From assembly GCF_009911795.1 (NCBI RefSeq), contig NZ_CP047898.1, positions 1,240,001 through 1,304,000 of the forward strand: a DNA stretch of 64,000 nucleotides, read 5' to 3'. Positions 45,886-56,775 of the stretch are shown here, piece after piece. Position numbers and translations under genes: made by a program. The stretch is from Pseudarthrobacter psychrotolerans. Its GTDB lineage: Bacteria > Actinomycetota > Actinomycetes > Actinomycetales > Micrococcaceae. The number at the start of each line of letters is the position of its first letter. The first letter of the stretch is position 1. The notes beneath the pieces were generated by a model. It was not told where the DNA came from. It searched no databases and worked only from the letters and a program-made list of their open reading frames with translations.

Positions 45886-48467
45886 TTGCCAGGTATGAAC
45901 CTGACTCGCGCCGAAGCCCGCGAGCGTGCCGAACTCATCAACGTTGACTCCTACGATGTCACTCTTGACCTGACCAGGGGCGAGAAGGTCTTCGGGACCA
46001 CCACCACGGTGAAGTTCACGGCAGTGCCGGGTTCCGCCACCTTTATCGATGCAGTCACCCACGCCGTCCACAGCGTGACGCTCAATGGGCGCGCCCTCGA
46101 CCCTGCGGTAGCGTCCGACGGCGTCCGGATCCAGCTCCCGGAGTTGGCCGCGGCCAACGAGCTCACGGTGGTGGCCGACGCGCCGTACATGAACACCGGC
46201 GAAGGCCTGCACCGCTTTGTGGATCCCGTGGACAACGAGGTGTACCTGTACACCCAGTTCGAGGTTCCCGATTCGCGCCGGATGTTTGCGGTGTTTGAGC
46301 AGCCCGACCTCAAGGGCACCTTCAGATTCACCGTCACGGCGCCCTCGCACTGGGATGTTATCTCCAATTCCCCCACCCCTGCCTCTGCCCCGGTGGAGGC
46401 CGCCCCAGCGGACGACGGCGGTGCCCGCTCGGTCTGGACGTTCGCCCCCACACCGCGGCTGTCCTCCTACGTCACTGCCCTGATCGCCGGACCGTACCAG
46501 TCGATCCGCAGCGAAGTTCTCAGTTCCGACGGCCGGGTGATCCCGTTGGGTGTTTTCGCCCGGAAGTCCCTGATGCAGTACCTCGATGCGGACAACATCT
46601 TTGAGCTGACCCGCCAGGGCTTCGAATTCTTCGAGGCCCAGTTCGGCTTCCCGTACCCGTTCGAGAAGTACGACCAGCTCTTTGTGCCCGAGTTCAACGC
46701 CGGCGCCATGGAGAATGCCGGCGCCGTGACCATCCTGGAAGGCTACGTTTTCCGGAGCAAAGTGACGGGGGCGCAGATCGAGCGCCGGGCCATCACCGTG
46801 CTGCACGAACTCGCCCACATGTGGTTCGGCGACCTGGTGACCATGCGCTGGTGGAACGACCTCTGGCTCAACGAATCCTTCGCCGAATACATGTCCCACC
46901 TCGCGGCCGTGGAAAACACGTCGTTCACGAGCGCATGGACCACTTTCGCCTCGGTGGAGAAGTCCTGGGCCTACCGCCAGGACCAGCTGCCCACCACGCA
47001 CCCGATCTTCGCCGACATCAGCGACCTGCAGGACGTGGAGGTCAACTTCGACGGCATTACCTACGCCAAGGGCGCCTCAGTCCTGCGCCAACTGGTGGCC
47101 TGGGTGGGGCCGGAACAGTTTATGGCCGGTGTCCGCGAGTATTTCGCCAAGCACGCCTGGCAGAACACCGAACTCAGCGACCTCATGATCGAGCTGGAGA
47201 AAGCCAGTGGCCGCGACCTGGACCAGTGGGGCCGCCTCTGGCTGGAGACCGCCGGCGTCAATACACTCAAGCCGGAAATCTCCGTGGACGGCTCCGGGAC
47301 GCTGACGTCGTTCACCATCGTGCAGTCCGCCGTCGCGGAGTGGCCCACCATCCGTCCGCACCGGCTCGCCGTCGGGTTCTACAACCTGAACAGCGCGGGC
47401 AAGCTGGAGCGCGTGCACCGCGAGGAGCTCGACGTCGACGGCGAGCGCACCGAGGTCCCGGAGCTGGCGGGCCTGGCCCAGCCTGACCTGATCCTGGTCA
47501 ACGACGACGACCTCGCCTACGCGAAGGTCCGGCTGGACGAGAAGTCCCTCGCCACGGCAACGGCGCATCTGAAGGACTTCAGCGAGAGCCTGCCGCGCAC
47601 GCTGGTGTGGAACTCCGCCTGGGACGCTGCCCGCGACGGCGAGTCCCCGGCGCGCCGGTACGTGGAGCTGATCCTGGCCAACGTGGCCGCGGAATCGGAT
47701 TCTTCGGTGATCCTGGTCCAGCTGCGCCAGCTGGCCACCACGCTGAACTTCTATGTGGCCGAGGACCACCGCGAGACCACTGCGGTGGCCGCCGTGGACA
47801 CCCTGTGGGAACTGGCCAGTGCCGCACTGGGCGGGTCCGACGCCCAGCTGCAGTTTGTGAAGTCGTTTGCCCTGCTGGCCCGCAGCTCAGGCCAGCTGGA
47901 CACTGCCGCCGCGCTCCTGGACGGCACGGCCACCCTTGACGGGCTGACCGTGGACCAGGACCTGCGCTGGGAGCTGCTGGCCTCGCTGGTGGCGGGGGCC
48001 GGGTCGGCCAGGCTGAGATCAACGCCGAACTGGAACGCGACAACACCGCGAGCGGACAGAACGCCGCGGCGCTGGCCACGGCGGCCATCCCCACCGCCGA
48101 AGCCAAGGCCGCGGCCTGGGACTCGATAGTGGTCACGGGAGAACTCTCCAATGCACTCCAGGGATCAGCGGTTACTGGCTTCATGCGGGTGCTGGACCGT
48201 TCGCTGCTGGAGCCGTACGCGGAAAAGTACTTCGAAGCTGTTCCCTCGATCGTGGCAAACCGCACACACGCGCTCGCCCAGCAGATCGTCGTCGGGCTTT
48301 ACCCGGCGCTGCTGACCACGCAGGCAACGGTGGACCGGACGGATACTTTCCTCGCGGGCCTGCCGGCGGACAGTGCCGCCCTGCGGCGCATGATGCTCGA
48401 AAACCGCGACGGTGTGGCCCGGGCCCTGCGGGCACGCGCGGCCGACGTGCTGCCGGGCGAGCTGTAG
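45886..48467 (+). pseudogene. pepN: aminopeptidase N (M1), apparent single-base frameshift
   Basis: M1 zinc aminopeptidase, 860 aa once one base is restored. The exopeptidase motif is GAMENAGAV (about residue 274); the zinc site is LHELAHMWFGD with downstream Glu in NESFAEY. The frame breaks at a GGGGG run (47994-47998); one extra G continues into GRVGQAEINAELERDN and on to the C-terminus DVLPGEL at 48467. The start is likely the TTG at 45886 (GGAGG with a 6-nt spacer); the ATG at 45895 is the alternative. It releases N-terminal residues from peptides. The break is probably a sequence error. Confidence 0.9.
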
Positions 48468-48477
48468 GCCCCGCGCC

Positions 48478-48951
48478 ATGGGCCTGGGCGAGCACCACTA
48501 TTCCCTGACGGTGCAGTGGACCGGCAACCTGGGGGACGGCACGTCGTCGTACCGTGGCTACTCGCGGGACCACGACGTCCGGATCCCCGGGCTGCCGGTC
48601 CTGCCCGGCTCGGCCGATCCGACGTTCCATGGCGACCGTGACCGCTACAACCCGGAGCAGCTACTCCTTGCGGCGCTGGCGCAGTGCCACATGCTGTCCT
48701 TCCTGCACGTGGCGGTGAAGCACGGGGTGGTGGTGACCGACTATCAGGACAACGCCACCGGTGTGATGCGCCTGAACCGCGACGGCAGCGGACAGTTTGA
48801 GTCCGTCACGCTGAACCCCCGGGTGACCGTGGCGGATGCGGCCCATGTGGATCTGGCCGAACAGCTTCACCGCGAAGCCAACGCTGTCTGTTTCATCGCC
48901 CGGAGCGTCAACTTCCCCGTGCATCATTCACCCGTGACCGTGGTGGCCTGA
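48478..48951 (+). CDS. OsmC family peroxiredoxin-like protein
   Basis: 157 aa. The two reactive cysteines of the Ohr/OsmC fold are in AALAQCHMLSFLH (about residue 65) and REANAVCFIARSVNF (about 142). Likely reduces organic hydroperoxides. It lies 10 bp after the pepN stop; no clear ribosome site, so translation may be coupled. Its 3' end overlaps the convergent epimerase gene by 44 bp. Confidence 0.85.
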   Translation: MGLGEHHYSLTVQWTGNLGDGTSSYRGYSRDHDVRIPGLPVLPGSADPTFHGDRDRYNPEQLLLAALAQCHMLSFLHVAVKHGVVVTDYQDNATGVMRLNRDGSGQFESVTLNPRVTVADAAHVDLAEQLHREANAVCFIARSVNFPVHHSPVTVVA

Positions 48952-49966
48952 GACCCCGGTTCGGGGGGACGGACTCAGCGGCTCGAAGCAGCTCCTCTGC
49001 CAGCCGTGTCTCGGTGGCGGGCGTGAGTCCTGCCTTGCGGGGGCGGTCCAGGCCCCGGCGGCGCTCGTCCTCTAGTGTGTCCGCCAGCGTTTCCTGCCAG
49101 GGTCTTAAGGTCAGCCCGGCTGCTCGGGCGGCGTGGTTGCTGCGGCTGCAGAACCCCTCGTGGCCGGGCGGCAGCCACAGCGGGAGGGAGTCAGGTCCGG
49201 CCCAGTAGTCGATCCCGTGTTCCAGGAGCCAGTCCTCCGGGGCCTTGAGGGCCTCTCCTTGGTACCCGGCCGCCGTTGTGGCTGCCTCGATGTACTCGCC
49301 AAAGGGCACGTGCTCCCCCACGGCGTTCAGCGGCCCGGTCACCCCACGCTGGGCAGCATCGAGAACCCAGGCCGCGAGGTCCCGCACATCAATCACCTGC
49401 GTGGCGTGGCTGGCGATGGCAGGGACCACGGCCGGGCCGTTGTCCCTGGCGAACCTTGCAGGCCAGTAGCCGTACCGGTCCGTTCCATCGCCGGGGCCGC
49501 TGATCAGGCCGGCGCGGCAGAGGTGAGCCCTGTCCCCTGCGGCCTCCAGGGTGGCCTGTTCAATCGCCGACTTGGATTCCCCATAGTTCTCCGGGGTGGA
49601 TTCTGTGCCGGTTGGCAGCGGTGCCAGCAGGTCAGCGTCCTCAGCCGCTCCCGGCGTTGAATGGTCTGCGTAGACGGAGCAGCTGGACACAAACGTCCAG
49701 TGGGCAGCCCGGTGGGCCAGGGCGGCCAGCGCCCCCTTGGCCAGGACAGGACCGCGGGCCACGTCAATGACCGCATCCCAGTCCCCTGCAACCTGTGCGT
49801 AGCTGTTCGCGCCGAGCGAACGGTCCGCTTTTACCCACTGGACACCGTCTGGCGGTTCGGTCGCCGATCCGCGGGCCAGGCACGTGACTGTGTGACCTGC
49901 GGAAACGGCCTGCCGGGCGATTTCAGAGGAGAGAAAGGCGGTTCCGCCCAGAATGAGGATGCGCAT
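48908..49966 (-). CDS. NAD-dependent epimerase/dehydratase family protein
   Basis: 352 aa extended-SDR Rossmann protein. N-terminal MRILILGGTAFLSSEIARQA replaces the usual GxxGxxG with GGTAFLSS, as in reductase-like relatives. The active-site Tyr-Lys pair is YGESKS (about residue 128). Substrate unknown. The last 44 bp overlap the 3' end of the convergent osmC-like gene; the C-terminal 40 residues are basic and poorly conserved-looking. Confidence 0.82.
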   Translation of the reverse strand: MRILILGGTAFLSSEIARQAVSAGHTVTCLARGSATEPPDGVQWVKADRSLGANSYAQVAGDWDAVIDVARGPVLAKGALAALAHRAAHWTFVSSCSVYADHSTPGAAEDADLLAPLPTGTESTPENYGESKSAIEQATLEAAGDRAHLCRAGLISGPGDGTDRYGYWPARFARDNGPAVVPAIASHATQVIDVRDLAAWVLDAAQRGVTGPLNAVGEHVPFGEYIEAATTAAGYQGEALKAPEDWLLEHGIDYWAGPDSLPLWLPPGHEGFCSRSNHAARAAGLTLRPWQETLADTLEDERRRGLDRPRKAGLTPATETRLAEELLRAAESVPPNRGLRPPRSRVNDARGS

Positions 49967-50088
49967 GGGGCCACGCTACGGCGCTAGGGTTGAAAGAGAA
50001 CAGAGCCTTATGCCGCGGGCGAACCTGTGCATGGGCCGACGTCATCCCCCGGCCGCCGCCGGTGACCCCCCAAGGAGTTTTGCCTCTA

Positions 50089-50781
50089 ATGTTCAGCACG
50101 ATGTCGCTAACACCCCCGCCCCTCACCTCGCAGCCCAACGGCGTCAGCGTCACGGGCATTGCGATCAGCCTCGGCGTCGGAATCGCGATATGGCTGGTGG
50201 CCACCTTCGCAATTTCCCGGATCAGCAAGCGAGTGGCGTCGGGTACCAACTTCTTCAAAAAACCGCACTTCAAGTGGGTTGCCCCCGCCTTGCGGGCCCT
50301 GGATCACGAGCGCCGCGTGCAGCGGGCGGAAACCATCGGTTCCCTGCTCAACAGCATCGTCGGAGTTCTGGTGGCCGTGATCACCACCATGTATGTACTG
50401 CAGAACCTGGACATCAACATCGCCCCGCTGCTGACCAGCGTGGGAATCCTGGGTATCGCCATCGGTTTTGGCGCCCAGCAGCTGATCCGCGACTTCCTTG
50501 CCGGCATCTTCATCACCATCGAGGACCAGTACGGGATCGGCGACGTGATCGAAACCAGCGAAGTGGTGGGTGTGGTCGAGTCCATGGGGCTGCGCATCAC
50601 GCGGGTCCGGTCGGAGGACGGCGCCATCTGGTACCTCCGCAACGGCGAGATCCTTCGCGTCGGCAACCGTTCGCAGGGCAAGTACGTGCCGGTGCAGGAC
50701 TCGCCGGTGGCCGGGCCGGAAACTGCCCTCAGTGCCCCTGCCACGGATGCGAACAAGACAGAGCAAAAGGCCGGAGAATAG
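50089..50781 (+). CDS. small mechanosensitive ion channel (MscS) family protein
   Basis: 230 aa. Membrane helices at about residues 19-40, 77-95 and 99-120; the pore-lining helix and start of the beta domain are GILGIAIGFGAQQLIRDFLAG, followed by IEDQYGIGDVIE and the vestibule domain. It ends shortly after the beta domain, so it lacks the larger C-terminal vestibule of E. coli MscS. The start at 50089 has AGGAG 12 nt upstream. It lies 4 bp before glbO. Confidence 0.88.
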   Translation: MFSTMSLTPPPLTSQPNGVSVTGIAISLGVGIAIWLVATFAISRISKRVASGTNFFKKPHFKWVAPALRALDHERRVQRAETIGSLLNSIVGVLVAVITTMYVLQNLDINIAPLLTSVGILGIAIGFGAQQLIRDFLAGIFITIEDQYGIGDVIETSEVVGVVESMGLRITRVRSEDGAIWYLRNGEILRVGNRSQGKYVPVQDSPVAGPETALSAPATDANKTEQKAGE

Positions 50782-50785
50782 AGAC

Positions 50786-51238
50786 ATGACCACACCCGCC
50801 GAGCCGCAGCAGCCCCGCCAGCTGATACAGAACGATCCCTTCAGCCAGCCCGGCTACACGGACAACTTCTACGATGCCGTGGGTGGGCACGAGACGTTCG
50901 TCAAGCTGATCGATGTCTTTTACGACAGCGTCGCCACGGACCCACTGTTGCGCCCGATGTACCCGGAAGAGGACCTTGAGCCGGCCAAGCGGCGGTTCCT
51001 GATGTTCCTGGAGCAGTACTGGGGCGGCCCCACGACGTACGGCGAGGAGCGCGGCCACCCGCGCCTGCGGATGCGCCACATTCCGTTCCGCGTTACGCCC
51101 GAAGCCAAGGACCGCTGGTTGCTCCATATGCGGACGGCCGTCGATTCCCTGGAACTGGCTCCCCTGTACGAGGGAACGCTCTGGGACTACATGGAACGCG
51201 CCGCGTTGTCCATGGTGAATAGCCCCTCGGACGCCTGA
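50786..51238 (+). CDS. glbO: group II truncated hemoglobin (trHbO)
   Basis: 150 aa. Globin helices with TyrB10 in VFYDSVATDP, the proximal His in RMRHIPFRV, and TrpG8 in KDRWLLHM mark group II truncated haemoglobins. Known members bind oxygen tightly and help respiration or nitric oxide/peroxide handling. The start follows GGAGA; the gene is tightly linked to the channel gene before it. Confidence 0.92.
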   Translation: MTTPAEPQQPRQLIQNDPFSQPGYTDNFYDAVGGHETFVKLIDVFYDSVATDPLLRPMYPEEDLEPAKRRFLMFLEQYWGGPTTYGEERGHPRLRMRHIPFRVTPEAKDRWLLHMRTAVDSLELAPLYEGTLWDYMERAALSMVNSPSDA

Positions 51239-51291
51239 CTCGGGCCTTCGGGCCTAGCGTATTGGCGGGCACGACGGCGGCGGGCCGGGTT

Positions 51292-51948
51292 TTAGAGGCC
51301 GCTGCCGGTGCGCGCCAGGACGTGGCCGCGCGGGCCGCTGAGGCGGAACCACCGGCCGGCACGGTAAAGCTTCTGGTCCCCATCAGCGAGGAATCCCAGC
51401 GTCAGGGCCGCGAAAGCGGCTCCTGCCGGGAGGCCGGAGCCATCAAGGGCCCGGCCCCACACAGCGGCGCGTGCGTTGTTGACGATCAGCGCCCCCGGCT
51501 GGGCCGGCATGATGCCCGCCACTTCGGTGATGCCGGCTTCGGCCGCGCGCCGGACTTCGGCATCCGACAGCGAACCCACCAACTCCCAGCCAGTGCGCGG
51601 CGCGCCGACGCCCGTCCACGATTCGGTGACGGTGGACGGCGGAACCGGCAGCTCGACGTCGTCCTCCCCCGCCCTGGCAAGCCGGTCAAGGACGGCTGAC
51701 AGCGGCACCGTCACGTCGATCGCGGAAGGTTCCGCCAATCCAATTGTGCGCAGGCCCAGGATGGTGGGAGTGGATTCCCCCAACAGCCGGGGCCGCAGAA
51801 CGCACACGTAGGCCGCGAGCACGGAACCTGCGGCCTGAAGCCGGATGGCGCCGTCGTCGACGGTCTTGGCACGGGTGACGAAGGTGCGCAGATCCGCGAG
51901 ATCACGCGGATCGGCGAACCGGAAGGACTTGGTTAGTAGGTCAGACAC
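51292..51948 (-). CDS. hypothetical protein, 218 aa
   Basis: Begins MSDLLTKSFRFADPRDLADLRTFVTRAK if the GTG at 51948 is used. It has no membrane segment or motif I can name; the fold looks alpha/beta and soluble, with LQAAGSVLAAYVCVLRPRLL and LLVGSLSD-like stretches. There is no ribosome-binding site, but TAGTGT sits 7 nt upstream, consistent with a leaderless mRNA. The frame is open further upstream but overlaps the tesB promoter and start. Divergent from tesB. Confidence 0.7.
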   Translation of the reverse strand: MSDLLTKSFRFADPRDLADLRTFVTRAKTVDDGAIRLQAAGSVLAAYVCVLRPRLLGESTPTILGLRTIGLAEPSAIDVTVPLSAVLDRLARAGEDDVELPVPPSTVTESWTGVGAPRTGWELVGSLSDAEVRRAAEAGITEVAGIMPAQPGALIVNNARAAVWGRALDGSGLPAGAAFAALTLGFLADGDQKLYRAGRWFRLSGPRGHVLARTGSGL

Positions 51949-52011
51949 ATTAAGAACACTACCGGCTGAACCTTGGTTGAGCAGCGGCGGGGCGGCGTCT
52001 AAAGTCGAACC

Positions 52012-52992
52012 ATGACTGAAGCCGAAACCGGACTGCTGGCGCCACCCAGCGGCGACCCGACCGAAACGCTCATCCAACTCCTTGACCTTGGTGAGCTTCA
52101 AGGCGCCCGGACCGATGAGGACATCTTCCTTGGCCCGTCACAGCAGCAGCCACGGCAGCGGGTGTTCGGCGGCCAGGTGCTGGCTCAGTCGCTGGTCGCC
52201 TCCATGCGGACGGTGGACCCGGAACGGTTCGTCCATTCCATGCATGGCTATTTCCTGCGGCCAGGCGATGCCAACAAGCCCATCACGTTCGGTGTCCAGC
52301 GCCTGCGTGACGGCCGGTCCTTTTCGGCCAGGCGTGTCCATGCCTATCAGGAAGGTGTGCCCATCCTGTCGATGATTGCCTCCTTCCAGGATCTGGACGC
52401 AGGGCTCGACCACGAATCCAAGATGCCCGCCGGCATTCCCGACCCTGAGTCGCTGCCAAGCACGGCCGACCTGCTGGGCAAGTTCGACCACCCCATCGCC
52501 CAGCACTGGGCTTACGAGCGGCCCTTTGATATCAGGCACGTTGACCCTCCGCTCTATGTTTCGGCCAAGGGCAAGAAGGAGGCCCGGAACGCTGTCTGGA
52601 TGAAGACTTTCGGGCCCATGCCCGATGATTCAAACCTGCACCGGGCTGCCCTGGCCTACGCCAGCGACTACACGCTGCTCGAATCCATCCTGCGCCGCCA
52701 TGGACTGAGCTGGATCACGCCCGGCATGAGTGTTGCCAGCCTGGACCACGCCATGTGGTGGCACCGTCCCGCCCGCGTGGACGAATGGCTGCTGTACGTC
52801 CAGGAATCCCCAAGCGCCCAGGGAGCCCGCGGCCTCGCCACGGGCAAGATCTTCAACCGGGCGGGGCAGCTCGTTGCCTCGGTAGCGCAGGAGGGCATGG
52901 TCCGGGTTCCCACCGACCTGAAAAACAAAGTAGTTGGTGCCTTCCAGTCCAAAGTCCTGGAGCACCAGATCCGCAAGGCCGGGCGGGGCTGA
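52012..52992 (+). CDS. tesB: acyl-CoA thioesterase II
   Basis: 326 aa double hot-dog thioesterase. RVFGGQVLAQSLVAS (about residue 49) and HSMHGYFLRPGD mark the N-terminal half; LDHAMWWHRPARVDEWLLY and the Asp/Thr/Gln triad region (SGxxGLATGKIF type) the C-terminal half. It hydrolyses medium- and long-chain acyl-CoA. It ends 55 bp before a bidirectional terminator. Confidence 0.93.
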   Translation: MTEAETGLLAPPSGDPTETLIQLLDLGELQGARTDEDIFLGPSQQQPRQRVFGGQVLAQSLVASMRTVDPERFVHSMHGYFLRPGDANKPITFGVQRLRDGRSFSARRVHAYQEGVPILSMIASFQDLDAGLDHESKMPAGIPDPESLPSTADLLGKFDHPIAQHWAYERPFDIRHVDPPLYVSAKGKKEARNAVWMKTFGPMPDDSNLHRAALAYASDYTLLESILRRHGLSWITPGMSVASLDHAMWWHRPARVDEWLLYVQESPSAQGARGLATGKIFNRAGQLVASVAQEGMVRVPTDLKNKVVGAFQSKVLEHQIRKAGRG

Positions 52993-53046
52993 GGCTGGGC
53001 GGGCCGGCTGACTTCTGCCAGGCAGCCATCGTCTATCAGGCACCAG

Positions 53047-53080
53047 AAAGGCCGGCGCCCCTGACGGGGTGCCGGCCTTT
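53047..53080. terminator. bidirectional terminator between tesB and ettA
   Basis: AAAGGCCGGCGCCCC-TGA-CGGGGTGCCGGCCTTT with TCTTT after; sits between convergent genes. Confidence 0.85.
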
Positions 53081-53088
53081 CTTTGCGA

Positions 53089-54771
<1,683 letters not shown>

Positions 54772-54817
54772 GGTTCCAAATCTAGTGGGTTGGCGGGCTT
54801 AACTCACATTCGAGGCG

Positions 54818-55375
54818 TCAGGCAGCCGCCCCCACGAAGCACTTGCCGCTTGCCAGGACCGGAAGAACGATGACAGTGACATTGCCGTCGCGGACCTGTC
54901 CCACTACGCAGTCGGTGCCCTGCAGCACGGCGGCTTCAATGGCGTCGGCTTCCAGCCCGGTGGGCGTCCGGCTCGCCGACACGTCAAGGGCCGCCGGCGC
55001 AATCCCGGCGCCGGTCAGGGCATCGGTCACCTGGGCTGTGGCCGGCTTTGGTGTCCCGGCTGCCAGCCTGCCGAGCGCATCCGTTACTTTCTGTTTCATG
55101 ACCGCTGTGGCCGGATCCTCCGCCGGGGACGTGGCAGCGGGCTGGGCGGAGCCCGTGGTGGCCGGCTCCGAGGGCGTGGCCACCTCGCCGGGGGTGGCAG
55201 CGCCCTGAACGGCCTCTGTTGGGGAGCCGCCGGTGCAGGCTGCAAGCGCAAGAACCATCAGGAGGCTTCCGGCGAGCGCCGTGGGCGCCCGTCCCGCATG
55301 TGACCCAAACCGCCAGGAACGGGTGGTCCGGCTGATGATTGGGGTTGCCTGCCGGTTGTCCGTCGCGCGATTCAT
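54818..55375 (-). CDS. secreted lipoprotein, DUF6993-like
   Basis: 185 aa. Signal sequence ending LLMVLALAAC (lipobox LAAC), then a Thr/Pro/Ala-rich linker and a C-terminal domain with two conserved cysteines (QGTDCVVGQVRDGNV and ASGKCFVG) that may form a disulfide. The domain resembles DUF6993 of Micrococcaceae; this is a pattern-based guess. The start at 55375 is preceded by GGAAGA; an upstream in-frame ATG is less likely. Function unknown. Confidence 0.75.
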   Translation of the reverse strand: MNRATDNRQATPIISRTTRSWRFGSHAGRAPTALAGSLLMVLALAACTGGSPTEAVQGAATPGEVATPSEPATTGSAQPAATSPAEDPATAVMKQKVTDALGRLAAGTPKPATAQVTDALTGAGIAPAALDVSASRTPTGLEADAIEAAVLQGTDCVVGQVRDGNVTVIVLPVLASGKCFVGAAA

Positions 55376-55483
55376 GCCGCCATTCTTCCACGCGGCCAAG
55401 CCTGGGACTGAACGGTCCCGGCGCGGGCGGACTGCCGGCACCGGGCCCGCCCGCGTCCCGTTCGGTATCCAACGCCAGCACTT

Positions 55484-56068
55484 TCAGACGGTGGCTCCGG
55501 CGAGCTCGCCTGTTTCAGCGTCCACCGGAATGTGGTTGCCGTCTGCATCCTCGTGGAAGACTCCCAACGCTGCAGCGTCGTCGTCCGCTTGCTCCCCTTC
55601 TTCCGGGTCTCCTCCGTCATCGTCAGGATCAGCAGGGCCGATGCTGCTGCCCTCCGCTGTTGCCGCACCCTGCCCTGCCCCACCGTTGTCTGAGACGAGG
55701 TGCAGTCCGGTGTCACTGGTGCGGATGTAGTTGGCCGAACCACGTTTGAGGTCGTGGCCCACGGAATCCGCATCGATTTCGGCCGAATGATAGACCCGGC
55801 CTTCCTTCTCCCAGCTGCGCAGCTTGAGCCGGCCAACGACGATGACGCACTGGCCCTTCTTGATGCTGCAGGCCATGTTCCCGGCCAGCTGGCGGTAGCC
55901 TTGGACGTTGAACCAGTTGGTGTGGCTATCCACCCAGGTACTCGTAGCCCGGTCAAAACGCCGCGCCGTTGAACCGAGGCGGAACGAGGCGGTGCCAACG
56001 CCGCCAGGGGTTGTGGAGGTCTTGATATCCGTGGCAACGAAGCCCCGGAATGTTTGGTAGTCAGTCAT
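55484..56068 (-). CDS. ssb: single-stranded DNA-binding protein (tail-less paralogue)
   Basis: 194 aa. OB-fold at residues 1-110 (TSTWVDSHTNWFNVQGYRQLAGN; IVVGRLKLRSWEKEG). The C-terminal third is acidic (DPDDDGGDPEEGEQADDD) but ends GELAGATV, lacking the usual DDDIPF-type tip that recruits partner proteins. So it is probably a second SSB, like actinobacterial SsbB, and not the essential replication SSB. The start at 56068 follows AGGACAAG. Confidence 0.85.
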   Translation of the reverse strand: MTDYQTFRGFVATDIKTSTTPGGVGTASFRLGSTARRFDRATSTWVDSHTNWFNVQGYRQLAGNMACSIKKGQCVIVVGRLKLRSWEKEGRVYHSAEIDADSVGHDLKRGSANYIRTSDTGLHLVSDNGGAGQGAATAEGSSIGPADPDDDGGDPEEGEQADDDAAALGVFHEDADGNHIPVDAETGELAGATV

Positions 56069-56282
56069 CGTCTTGTCCTGTCTCGAAAGGTAGCGCCTTA
56101 GCGGCAAAACCAGCTTCGCGCGGACGGCACCGGGCCGCGAGGGACAACTTCGCGTATGTGCACAACCCTGCCTCAACCCGACTTGTTGAGGAGAAGTACC
56201 GGCAGTGCGCGACGCTGACGGGGCTACGCGTCGGGGCGATGTAGACTTTTGATGCGCCGGATCTCTGGTCGTGGCGCCACGT

Positions 56283-56355
56283 GCCCCAGTAGCTCAGGGG
56301 ATAGAGCAGCGGCCTTCTAATCCGCCGGTCGGGGGTTCGATTCCCTCCTGGGGCA
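56283..56355 (+). tRNA. tRNA-Arg (TCT anticodon), integration site of the island
   Basis: Acceptor GCCCCAG/CTGGGGC, anticodon loop CTTCTAA giving TCT, T-loop GTTCGATTC. CCA not encoded. The integrase of the adjacent island points towards its 3' end, so the attachment core most likely lies in the 3' half of this tRNA. Confidence 0.93.
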
Positions 56356-56363
56356 CAAAGAAA

Positions 56364-56410
56364 AGCGGCTCTGACCTGCGAAAACGTAGATCAGAGCCGC
56401 TTCTATTTTT
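56364..56410 (+). terminator. terminator downstream of tRNA-Arg
   Basis: AGCGGCTCTGA ... TCAGAGCCGCT (11-bp stem, 16-nt loop) followed by TCTATTTTT, just inside the island. Confidence 0.85.
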
Positions 56411-56451
56411 GCCAGGGAATCAGAGAATCCACCGCTTACCCACCGCTTTGG

Positions 56452-56775
56452 CTACTCCAATGGCATCGGAGTCCGGCCTTCTTGCATGGCCTTGATCTTG
56501 GCCACAGTTTCCATCCACCGGTCTTCGCCGCCCCAATGCGGAACTGCTGCCCACGGAATCTGGAGGCGGTCGGTGACGGATTGAACGAGTTCCTCCGCCT
56601 GCCTTGTCTGCAAGGTGCGGGAATCCTTGCCTGCCAATGCAACGGTGAACAGGGCGCGGCTGTTCGCCTCGTCGTAGCTGTACTTCCATTCCAACTCGCC
56701 TCGGTCCTTCAGCTCGTCAAGCATGCCGGCCAGGTGCCAGGTCCGGTGCAGCCTGTAGGGCTTGATGTCAGGCAT
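56452..56775 (-). CDS. hypothetical island protein, 107 aa
   Basis: Soluble, basic-acidic mixed protein beginning MPDIKPYRLHRTWHLAG. The ATG at 56775 has GGAGG 5 nt upstream. It overlaps the end of the integrase gene by 8 bp, so it lies in the integrase transcript. No recognised domain. Confidence 0.7.
   Translation of the reverse strand: MPDIKPYRLHRTWHLAGMLDELKDRGELEWKYSYDEANSRALFTVALAGKDSRTLQTRQAEELVQSVTDRLQIPWAAVPHWGGEDRWMETVAKIKAMQEGRTPMPLE

Noticed and set aside
45826..47001. 391-codon minus-strand frame inside pepN
   Set aside because: Antisense shadow of a high-GC conserved gene; composition (Gly/Arg/His-rich) has no protein-like pattern.
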